From Siphonodentalium dalli (Eukaryota > Mollusca > Scaphopoda > Gadilida > Siphonodentaliidae), in contig CP136063.1 of NCBI GenBank assembly GCA_032622095.1, positions 212,305,982 through 212,369,981 on the forward strand: 64,000 nucleotides of DNA. The letters run 5' to 3'. Position numbers and translations under genes: made by a program. Below the pieces are notes generated by a model, which was not told the DNA's origin, did no database searches, and was given only the letters and a program-made list of their open reading frames with translations. This document shows, in pieces, positions 48,706-58,334 of this stretch (its first letter is position 1; each line of letters opens with the position of its first letter).

Positions 48706-51670
48706 AGTGGGTCCTGCTGATGATGTTGGTATGGCAAACTGATGTTGTTGGGAAATTTTAGCGTCACTTATTCTTTATTTGTCGTTTTGTGGTGTTTGGC
48801 TTAAACGAACGATTTGAGAAAAAAGTGTTGCACAAAACAGTCACGAACAGAGTATGTTAAAATATTGTAATCATGGCTTTTCATGTGTTTGCAAAAGAAT
48901 AGTAATTTTACGAGTTTTTAATGTTTTATAAATATAATGGGTTTCAAATTTTCAATGTTTTATAAACATAATGGGTTTTAATGTTTTATAAACATAATGG
49001 GTTTTTAATGTTTTTTTTATAAACATAATGGGTTTTAATGTTTTATAAACATAATAGGTTTTTATGAGGTTTTGAATGTTATATAAATATAATGTGTTTA
49101 TCTCCATTCGTTCAGGTTAGCCAAAAGGCCGTTAAAATGACAACATAAAAAATAACGGTACATTTCCTTAACAACATTAGTTTTCCCTACCAGCATCATA
49201 CCAATCCAGCAGTACCAAACAGTACCATAACAAATCAGCAAGACCATTTAACCAGGGTGTATCAGTATATTTTGATATGAACAAAGTTCGTTCAGTTTAG
49301 CTCACTTCTGTGCGACAGTGCGATAAATTTCAAACAGCTGGAAAATTACTATAACTCCGGTTAGGTTATTCGAGTAGGGTCTGTATAGGTTTTTTTCTCT
49401 CGAGGAAATAGGGAAGTTGCTGTATTTCTAAACTTCTATAATCTCTTCGCGAGTTATTCCGACCCAAATGCATTTATCAGTGTACATGTTCTTACATAAG
49501 AACATGAATAATATTCCTTATACATATTCTCCATGGTACCAAATTACGTAAACTTAATTTTTGAAGGTCAATGAGACAATTCTGTTTAATATATATCTGG
49601 TTCCTTGTGGACAAATTGTCGGGGTTCATCTTCGTTTCGTTCCGCGTTCCTCCAGAAAACTAGTATCCAACTTGTTCCGAACCGGTGTCCCCAAAAAAAA
49701 GCCATAATCATGTCTTCGCGAAAACCAAGCGAACACAAGAATGAACACATTGTCCAGAAGAAACCTGATTTATATTAACATCTGATACTAGTTTCTTGGG
49801 TATTTCTTTGATTCTTGTAGACACGGTTCGTGTTTCTTTGTGTGCTATTCGTCAAGTGCGTTTTGTTCGTCGTTCTTACAGTGTGAGTCATCGTTGTCGT
49901 TTTACATCAGCACAATCCTATCAATGAACATACTACCCTGGAGACCACTGTGTGTATGGCGTTATCAGCAACATCATCAACCAACCAAATTATGTTAACA
50001 CACAAGTCAGATAGAAATGGAATAATAAGAAACGCACACACGTTGTCTACGACTCATGCAATGATTGACGTCACGGTGCATACAGTTACTCCCACGAGAA
50101 TCGAGACTCCGGATTTGCATAGGCCACACAGAAAAAAATTAGAAGATCCCACATCTCTGTTAGTCTGCACCGGCTTGATGTTGTACATCCCTCGACCTGG
50201 CCGCACAGCAGAGCATAAACCTATTCCTAAGCAGGTGGATTCCGGGTTTATTCCTTCTCAAAGGAATGTTACGATCTGAGGAGTTATCTTATAGATAGCT
50301 CTGACGCAAGCTCCACGGTGTGACCCCAGTCCTCTGCATACGTTATCCAGTCTTCGATCTAAATAAGAAGGTCCCGAGTTCAGCCACCATTAGCTGTATG
50401 TCCGACTCACATTGTTCGCAGTCTGTCGCTTGATTCTGACTGCCATACATGCGCAGGACCGCGCTACTCGGGCCCATTTGACATTTTCCGATTTCCACGC
50501 AGGCCGTATCTGGATCAAATGTGTTCTCAATTTCTGTCACGAGTTCGGCGATGACGTCATCGACTCCTTCGTGACAGAGCCTCTTTTCTTTAGTGCTCGA
50601 GCGTCCATCACACATGGCGATTGTGGCTTCAGACAGAGGGGGGTGAACAAACTTTCCGGCACGTATGCCGGGGTGGGTGGGTGGTCAAAGCCACCAGCAA
50701 GCAATTTTTTCCGCAACTAAAAAAAAAACAATTCCTGCTTTTTTGTTTAGTGTTTTGGCAATGAGTTGGGCTTCAAAACCACTTTGAATGGGAGAAATAA
50801 TGTAATTCTAACTGGTAAACAGTTATCGTGTTGTATTTTGTTGCAAATTTTGAAATCCAAGATGGCCACTGGCAGCCATGTTTTTTTGGCCGAATGACCT
50901 CAAAATGACTCATTCCTATTTACATGTCCATGTTAACATCCATGATAAATAGTATGCACAGAAATTCATATACAGCTGTTTACAGTGAATTTCACCCCGC
51001 CTAGTGTTGTTATCGTATGCCATAAACATGTATCTCGTCCACTATAGATAGGGCTATGGTTATATATGCCACACACCCACATTGCATAGGGTTATAAGGA
51101 CATGGCATACTAGAATGGGTTGAGTTATTGTGTCAAGTAATTGCCTGATAGTTTGCACGAAAATAGTGTTGCTTAAGAAGTCTGTATTTTTGTTATTCTT
51201 GTTTAACAACAGGAGAACATTAATCGCAATTCCTGGACTTGAATACATGTCGGCTTGTCACATAAAGCACATACAAATTCTTGGCAGGATGTAAGTAGGT
51301 CATCATCGATATTAATAGATTGTTGCATAATATGATACATTGCAATTCATTTCAGAATAAGTCATTATGCTACCTTTTTTTCTGCAACCCGAGAATACAA
51401 TCCTGGTATTCAGGTAATGCTTCACACGTCATGTGTCCATGACTCAGTTCCAGACAATGCCTAATATTTATCAGGTGGTGATAACAAAGACTCCTTGACA
51501 GGTTTCTATTTTTTTTTCGCGAATGGTTGAGTGCATAATCTACATGTGTTTCAAAAACACTGAATTATTATGTTTGCCATGGGGTGGAATGTTACGTGAT
51601 ATGGTCCCCGAATGGTGACATTCGCTTACAGTTAGTTCCTGCTCTCGTGCTAGTATGTTACCACGAGGAA
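48706..51670 (-). repeat. Segment C: inverted, internally deleted copy of A' 43396-47170
   Basis: 48706-50636 is the reverse complement of about 45265-47170, and 50645-51670 of about 43396-44425. Some 0.83 kb (saposin promoter, signal peptide and first codons) is missing between them. With A' it forms a palindrome with arms of about 3 to 3.8 kb around a 1.5-kb centre. At about 51670 it joins B'. Confidence 0.92.
49907..50636 (-). pseudogene. Saposin-B pseudogene, 5'-truncated third copy (in C)
   Basis: Inverted copy of the pseudogene in A'. It starts within the first saposin-B domain: promoter, signal peptide and first two cysteines are missing. The sequence is fused at a G run (50637-50645) to a copy of the C-rich/hairpin repeat. 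It carries the shared interdomain frameshift. Several changes resemble A rather than A' (for example N rather than K in the IEN motif). Confidence 0.8.
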
Positions 51671-52838
51671 GCACTCCGAAACACACTCTGAAACGTGCTT
51701 TGCATCATGAAATTTAATAAGAAAATCTATACGTTTACTACCTCTACATCCAGGTAGTGGTGGTATTCACACATTCACTAGATGTTTACTCACCATCAAT
51801 GATCATGGAGCTCCGTAGCCACTTAAAGATATATTATGTACTTATTCGGGTGCGTGAAACTAGTAAGTTAGTATTCAGGTACTATGCCAACTGGAGGAAT
51901 ATAGCATTCTATTAACATCACCGAAAATTTAAAACAAATCCACATTACAACTCCATAGAAAACATCGTCTGATCTGCGCGCAATTGTAAATATTTACTTC
52001 TAGATTCGGGACGCATCTATCTGCAATAAACTAACGAAAACGATTTCGCCATCGAGAGTCACTGTATTTAATTGATATATAAGAATGGCGGTGTTTGTTG
52101 TCAATTTGGATATAATATTTGTAAAAATTACTACTTTGAGCAAGATTATTCTCCATTTCTATTTGATCTCCCTACCGGAGTGTTTCACATCACTTTAAAT
52201 TCTAAGAAATTATAAAATGTCCACTCCTAAACAGATGAAGAATATTGAAGGAAATCAAGCACAATTTTACTGTATGTGCTCCAGTTGACTTGTAGAATAT
52301 AAAATCCATCAAAGAAACTTGGAAATATTTTGACACTGGGAGCTACTGTTTGGAAATTGTATAATTTTAGAGGTACAATTTTGTTTAATTGGTGACAAAA
52401 TTTATTTAAGAACAATTGATGGATGGATGATATTGCAATGAAATGACTATTTAATGTATTTTACTCAGACAATTTTCCAACTTTGCATCAGCTACTGACA
52501 GCTAGTGCGTATAATGCTTAATATAGAGTCATGGGTTCAGAAAGCGCCCATACTCAACCATTTGCATGCCATAAAATACAGAATTTGATTCCAGGGAGGG
52601 TAATATGGCATATTTTTCATCAACAACGACTTATGAGTATGCAAAATGGAATATGAACACATAATTTTGAAAAGAATTCATTGTGGTTGGTCAGTCGGTG
52701 AGAAAAAGTGCTCTTCTTGATTGTGAAATGACCCTTCTACACACTACACACGACAGTGACAAACATGTGAAGCCTGGTGAACTGGTGACTAAGTGAGTCC
52801 TTTAACTTGGTCAGTGTATTGTTCATAGTCCACTATTG

Positions 52839-53157
52839 TTAACGAATCATCAATGTCGTGTGCATCATGGAAATATATTTCCTATCTCGGTACCAAAACA
52901 TTCCCGTCTCCCCTCCGTTCGTATTATTGAAATACTCTCCGTTCAAATTAGACCACGAACAACAGCCAAACCACCAACTTGCATGCCGATATATTGTACA
53001 GATTCCCATGCCACACCCTGATTCGCTGTGTTCATTATCAGGTGTGCTGAACTGTTGCCCGTTGTGATAATTCAATGAGTCACCGGCATTGCCACTATAG
53101 CCACTGATGTAGAGGGTGTACGTCGTATCTTCTCCTGCTATCCTGAAACTGGAATAC
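52839..53157 (-). CDS. FReD protein, last exon (C-terminal half of fibrinogen-related domain)
   Basis: Starts after a strong acceptor (TTGGTTTTTCAG) and runs to TAA at 52839-52841. It encodes about 105 residues with the family's C-terminal hallmarks: YSSFRIAGED, Y.L...GYSGNAGDSL, FSTPDNE, a Cys pair 13 residues apart around ASWWFGCC, SNLNGEYF, and a final GMFWYRD...MIR. The usual calcium-site acidic run DxD is altered (PDNEHSES), so calcium binding is uncertain. It joins in phase to 55796-56108 (AG + G = Arg) across an intron of 2638 bases that contains the B' repeats. FReD proteins (ficolin, tenascin and invertebrate FREP families) are secreted lectin-like recognition molecules binding acetylated sugars or microbes. 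Confidence 0.9.
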
Positions 53158-54520
53158 CTGAAAAACCAAGATGATTGAGATTAACAAAGTAACGCTATTC
53201 GTTGCCAAGCTAAGTACGGACGACCGATCGACATTTAGACCGCCGTCTAGCAGTGACCGTATCCTCAATCCGTCCATCGAACAAGTCTGGATATAGTGCG
53301 TCTGACATTTGCAAATGAGATCACAAGAATGTGCATTTAGTGATGCTACCCCACACAGCGGGCTTGTGTCACCAAATGTACCATCTGGTGACCTCGTTCT
53401 GCTTATGCCTCATCTTCTGTGAAGTATCGATAGTCAACAATTAATATTATGTTAGTTGATTTTTTTCACCTTCAGTTCAGTTTCTTTATCTCATAATTTG
53501 CAGAACAAGAAGATAAAATGCATAATCGAGGCGACTAAGGGGTGAACATCACCAACTTTAACTAGAACACTTCAATCTGATCCTATGTCTCCCATAGCAT
53601 TTGATGGCAACGCAAAATGATGTTCCCAGAGGGTGAATTTGGTGAGCTGAGAGAGAAATCCAATATTTCTGGCAATGCCTTTGTTACAATAGTGACGATT
53701 AACCAAGGTGTATCAGACATTTTAGTATTCAATGTATAGAAGGCAGAATAGAACTAATGTTATTCAACAACCACAACTTGTTAGCGATTTCGTGGCACGC
53801 TGAGGCAATATCTGCCATATTCAATATTTGGCGGCCATTTTGGCATCCATTTTGAGCCAATGTAACAATTTTGATGCCAATAAGTAAGAATATTCATGGG
53901 TAATGGTATTTCTCACGTTCAGTACACAATTCTGCTCATTTCTTGTTGAAATGTGACTAGAATCCCAATTGTGATTATTTTGTTTGTTAAATTTTATACC
54001 GCGTTCTGTAAAATCATTTTTTTTAGGGATCGGAAGGGGCCAGTATCTAGAGAATGGCATAGTTCATTGCTCCAATGATGAATTAACATACAAAATGCAA
54101 AATAGAATTGCAATTCTCAAACAGTACCAAACAGCAGCAACTGATATATATGATATTAGTGAAAAACGTCATATTTTCCACTTCCGGTGTCCGTTTTGGC
54201 GGCAATTTTGGACTGAGAGGTCCAATTACGCCATATAAAGGTGGTATTATACCGTATTGGATTTTCAACAAAACTCACAAATACGTAATATATAAGTAAT
54301 AGCTATCCGTAATAATTATCTGTCGTCGTTTGTTATGTCGTTTTGGACAAATTATTTTTGTGTCATATTTTAATCAACGGTTTGATAACGCGTGGGCACG
54401 CATGTTCTCGCTAACACGGTGTGGATATATTCAACATATTTCGCATAACAAACTACTGCTGATACGAATTACGAATAACTTATAGTAGTCGTGACGTGTT
54501 CGTCACAGTCCAAACCCTTT

Positions 54521-54760
54521 TCGCAGAATTGACTCTACTATACAATCGTGTCAGTTTGTGAGAAAATAGGGCAATTTTAAGACAAAGTTCTTGCCGCTCA
54601 CAGTAAGGTGATATAGTTATCTTAGCATGATTATTTTATACTTAATTCAGGGGGGTCGGAAAAAAATTTCAGGCACGTATGCTGATTTGTCCTTTCGACC
54701 CTTGTTGGGACCCCCGCGTCCAAATATTTTTCCCTTTTCGGCAGTTTTTTCCTATCATTT
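54521..54760. repeat. ~240-bp block present in B' only
   Basis: Absent from B, where CCAAAACC joins directly to TTTTTTGGACACCCACC (about 25200). It includes a degenerate C-rich/hairpin copy (AGGCACGTATGCTGA near 54672). The junction is in T/C-rich sequence with no obvious target duplication. Confidence 0.7.
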
Positions 54761-55278
54761 TTGGACACCCACCCTGTGAGTTGCGGAAACAAATGTGTGT
54801 TGGAACCATCGACCACCCACCCACCCGGCATACGTGCCCGGAAACCCCTTGTTATTCTAAGGTGTTTTAAGCCAAACTCATTGCAAAAACAGTCAAAACA
54901 TTTTTTTTTTAATTGTGACAAAAATTGTTTGTTGGTTACATCGACCACCCACCCACCCCGGCATACGAGCCCGGAACCCCCCCCCCCCTCGTTTAATTCT
55001 GTTTTTATCAAGTCACAGTCAGTTGTAGTCATTGATTGCATGCAAGGTCGCATGCATGTTCTTAGTTTCTCTACATTTATCGTAATCGTAACTACGCATA
55101 TGGCAAAACGACGTTTGTTAAAAAGAACACAGATTTGAGTGACGTACAGTGTCATGTTCCAGGCCATGCGCACGGGTGTAGATATCAAACAATATGTGAT
55201 CCTCCGTAGGATAGGGTATCATATAATATGTGATCCTCGTCTCAGGAGTCACTCGTGGCTCAATGAAGGCAGGAGCAT

Positions 55279-55344
55279 ATATCAAAATGAGAGGATATGG
55301 TGATCCCATGAAAAGAGGATCACCATATCCTCTCATTTTGATAT
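55279..55344. repeat. 28-bp-arm palindrome (B')
   Basis: Same palindrome as 25730-25785. Here the outer bases ATATC also pair, lengthening the perfect arms to 28 bases, while the loop has changed slightly (CATGAAAAGA). Confidence 0.85.
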
Positions 55345-55795
55345 GCGATCCTAAAATAAGAAAATATTTTTATTAACTAAATAACGGAGATATTTGAAGA
55401 AGTGTTTTTGACGAAATAACGGAAATATTTGAAGAAGTGTTTTAAAGGGCGTACCCCAAACCTCCCCCAAAGCCCACCCACCCTATAGAAGAATTTGACT
55501 TATATTTCACCAGAGTTGATCTATTGTGGTGTAATTTCTCATACAAATCGCCGTTATTTAGCAAAGGGACATTATTTATAGAGTTATTATACCATTCATA
55601 TAAAATCACTAAAAACAGATAAAGATCGCATATCAAAACCTATGTTATCCTCCGTAGAATCAGATATCGTTTATAGTCCACACTCGTGCGCATTAGTTGC
55701 ATGTTCGTAATACCTATTAGTAGTAGTTCATTATACGAATTGTGTCAATTATTGTATAAATGTGTATTGCAATATGTTTACTAAATCAGTATTAC

Positions 55796-56108
55796 CTTGC
55801 ATACCAATCAGCTCCGCCCGGCTCTCGCATTTCTACATAGAGTTCCGAGCTTCTGCCATCTGTCAGTCGGTGCATGTTCTGCAGCCCTAACCAGTAACTG
55901 CCACCAGGTGAAACATCACCGAAGCCGTTAACATATTCATCCCAATTCCGGTAAAAGTCGACCAATCCGTTTCTTCTTTGCTGAAACACCGTCCAACCTC
56001 CACCGAGTGTCGTCATGTCGCACGTGACATTTACTTGAGTCAAACCGTCGGGGCTGATTTTGTATACGCCATCTGTCGTCATACCCGCGTTGTACCATGA
56101 TAGACAGT
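55796..56108 (-). CDS. FReD protein, exon for N-terminal half of fibrinogen-related domain
   Basis: A 313-base exon bounded by acceptor GTGTTTTTGCAG and donor CAAG/GTAATA. It encodes CLSWYN...DGVYKISPDG, then VNVTCDMTTLGGGWTVFQQR, then NGLVDFYRNWDEYVNGFGD, then GGSYWLGLQNMHRLTDG, ending DWYA. These are textbook N-terminal FReD motifs, and together with 52839-53157 they make a full domain of about 210 residues. Both halves are open and the splice phase agrees, so the gene looks functional. No counterpart exists in the first half of the window, where the minisatellite follows B directly. No signal peptide is seen; the 5' end is unknown. Confidence 0.9.
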
Positions 56109-56284
56109 CTGCAAAAACACGACAAATTAAAGTTGCCATGTTTTGACACCATAAAACCACAAGTTTTCTCGGTCCACAACAACTTGGGATATCGGTTAAT
56201 TGGGTTGATGCTGTTTGTGGCCGAGAGCAACCGGATATGTATTTGGCGGGAAACGTCATGTGATATTACGGCGCCAAACTTACA

Positions 56285-56491
56285 CGTGTATACATATCTG
56301 CCAACGTCTGGGGCAACTTGTAAATAATAGTCGGTACAGATAAGGCAAGATAACTCTATTCTGTTTAATGTTCCTGTTGTGCTCATCCACACATTACTGG
56401 CACCATGATAAACGATACACGCATGTTGATTTTCCGTTATGTTCCAACACGACATGCGAATGCGAGTACAAGAAGCCAACATTGGATTCAA
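56285..56491 (-). CDS. Candidate upstream exon of the FReD gene
   Basis: An open stretch ends at a near-consensus donor (ACACGT/GTAAGT at 56283-56278). It leaves one base that combines with AC of the next exon to give Tyr directly before the CLSWYN of the FReD exon, across a 176-base intron. The encoded stretch is cysteine-rich (SCTRIRMSCWNITE, HACIVYHGA, LSCLICTDYYLQV) with one N-glycosylation site (NIT). I do not recognise the domain; an immunoglobulin-like or PAN/apple-like fold cannot be shown. The 5' boundary is uncertain: the only AG nearby is GGTGCCAG at about 56400, otherwise this may be a first exon. Confidence 0.4.
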
Positions 56492-56518
56492 TCAAATTAA
56501 AATAATCACATGTCTGCA

Positions 56519-57276
56519 AATCGCTGTCTGCACGGCCCTGATCGGTCATTCGGTTAACAAAATCGCTGTCTGCACAGCCCTGATCGGTCATTCGGTTAAC
56601 AGAATCGCTGTCTGCACAGTCCTGATCGGTCATTCGGTTAACAGAATCGCTGTCTTCACAGTCCTGATCGGTCATTCGGTTAACAGAATCGCTGTCTGCA
56701 CAGTCCTGATCGGTCATTCGGTTAACAGAATCGCTGTCTGCACAGTCCTGATCTGTCATTCGGTTAACAGAATCGCTGTCTGCACAGCCCTGATCGGTCA
56801 TTCGGTTAACATAATCGCTGTCTGCACAGCCCTGATCGGTCATTCGGTTAACGGAATCGCTGTCTGAACAGCCCTGATCGGTCATTCGGTAAACAGAATC
56901 GCTGTCTGAACAGCCCTGATCGGTCATTCGGTTAACAGAATCGCTGTCTGCACAGCCCTGATCGGTCATTCGGTTAACAGAATCGCTGTCTGCACAGCCC
57001 TGATCGGTCATTCGGTTAACAGAATCGCTGTCTGCACAGCCCTGATCGGTCATTCGGTTAACAGAATAGCTGTCTGCACAGCCCTGATCGGTCATTCGGT
57101 TAACAGAATCGCTGTCTGCACAGCCCTGATCGGTCATTCGGTTAACAGAATCGCTGTCTGCACAGCCCTGATCGGTCATTCGGTTAACAGAATCGCTGTC
57201 TGCACAGCCCTGATCGGTCATTCGGTTAACAGAATCGCTGCCTGCACAGTCCTGATCGGTCATTCGGTTAACAGAA
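56519..57276. repeat. 42-bp minisatellite, ~18 copies
   Basis: Same unit as 25883-27490. On the minus strand it is continuously open and runs without a stop into the sequence next to the candidate FReD exon. However, the frame there ends at 56394 and does not match the exon frame, and no ATG precedes the array in that frame. Variants CAGTCCTGATC cluster in units near both ends of the array and CTGAACAGCCC in two adjacent units. Confidence 0.95.
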
Positions 57277-58211
57277 GATTGGATTACTCCTCTTCGTTTT
57301 ACACGTTTCGTAAAGCTAGACGTAGACACAACACTTCTGAGCGGTTTGACGTGTATGTGTGGGCATCGTGGTCATGTGAGTCAGCAATCTCTACCAGATC
57401 GCACCAGTCATACTTCCTTTCTGACTCTGTCACCGGCTGGGTACTAGTTTCCGTTTCTATATTTAGCGCGGGGTTTTCCGAACATAATGGCGAAAACCGA
57501 TCGCCCCAAAGTCAAATTTCCTATGTGCTTTGAGAACGATTCCCGCACTAAAAACTTAATGACAGAATGGAGGATCAGAGCGGTAGTTTTGTTGACGATT
57601 TTCGCAAGCAACTCATCAAAATTGGAGCAAATTAGAACTCTTGTGTCTAACTTGCCATGGGTGTTGTCGTGACATTGTCGTCCATGTGCGTTTTGACTTT
57701 TGTGTTGATAAAATAATCGGAGAACCGAATCACACCGCTTCGAAATATAGTTCTTCGGTTTTAGTGGGACTTTTCAAACTTAGGGTTCAAAATTTATACA
57801 AATTTTGTTCGATGTTTTGTATGCTTAACAAGAGCAGCATGTTGCTCTGTTCGCTTAGAATATATCTTATTTTCGCGGAAGTCCGCCAAATGTGGGTGAA
57901 ATGTCGCCGGTTGCAGCGGTATTACCGAGTCAACAAGGGAGGTAAACCCTGCATGGAGTTTGGTGAGTCAGGGGGACTTTCGTTGGCAATGACAACACAC
58001 GTTAGAAGTTACACGTATACGTGTGTCTGGTCATGACTATTATCGGAGCACACAACACAAATAAACACGATGTTGATGTATACGTTATTACCGAAGGAAG
58101 TTATAAAAAGGAACCAGCATTGATCAAACTGAGTTCACTGTCATGGTACCAGTATTAATATGTAACACTACCAATAACTTCATTCAAGAGAGCAAAATAA
58201 AATCCCAATTC

Positions 58212-58259
<48 letters not shown>

Positions 58260-58334
58260 GACAAAAGTGAGTCGTTGGTCTATACTCTTGAAGTCAATTG
58301 CTACTGGCATGGTAAGTTAATACGACAAGAACGA
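57277..58334. other. No recognised gene; promoter-like stretch and GA microsatellite
   Basis: Contains an ATG-initiated frame at 57487-57672 (MAKTDRPKVK start) of unknown nature, a TATAAAA at 58102-58108 about 41 bases before an ATG at 58143, and an imperfect (GA)n run at about 58213-58262. The 58143 frame continues through the GA run (RERERER) into the 24-bp minisatellite. It has no signal peptide or domain, so I do not call a gene. Confidence 0.45.

Larger units (their letters stand above)
51671..55440 (+). repeat. Segmental duplication, B' copy
   Basis: Counterpart of 21911-25882. Its left end is joined to inverted segment C at GAGGAAGC (about 51670). Its right end runs into FReD gene sequence that the B copy lacks. 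Confidence 0.93.
53158..55795 (-). other. FReD intron (2638 bp)
   Basis: The donor is GCAAG/GTAATACTG at the 55795 side and the acceptor TTTTTCAG/GTATTCC at the 53158 side. The intron contains the empty piggyBac site (53181-53184), two C-rich/hairpin repeats, a B'-only 240-base block and the 28-bp-arm palindrome. Confidence 0.8.

Noticed and set aside
55937-56491. Reading 55937-56491 as one uninterrupted 184-codon protein
   Set aside because: A consensus donor at 56283 and acceptor at 56109 lie inside it, and downstream of the donor the recognisable FReD residues are in another frame.
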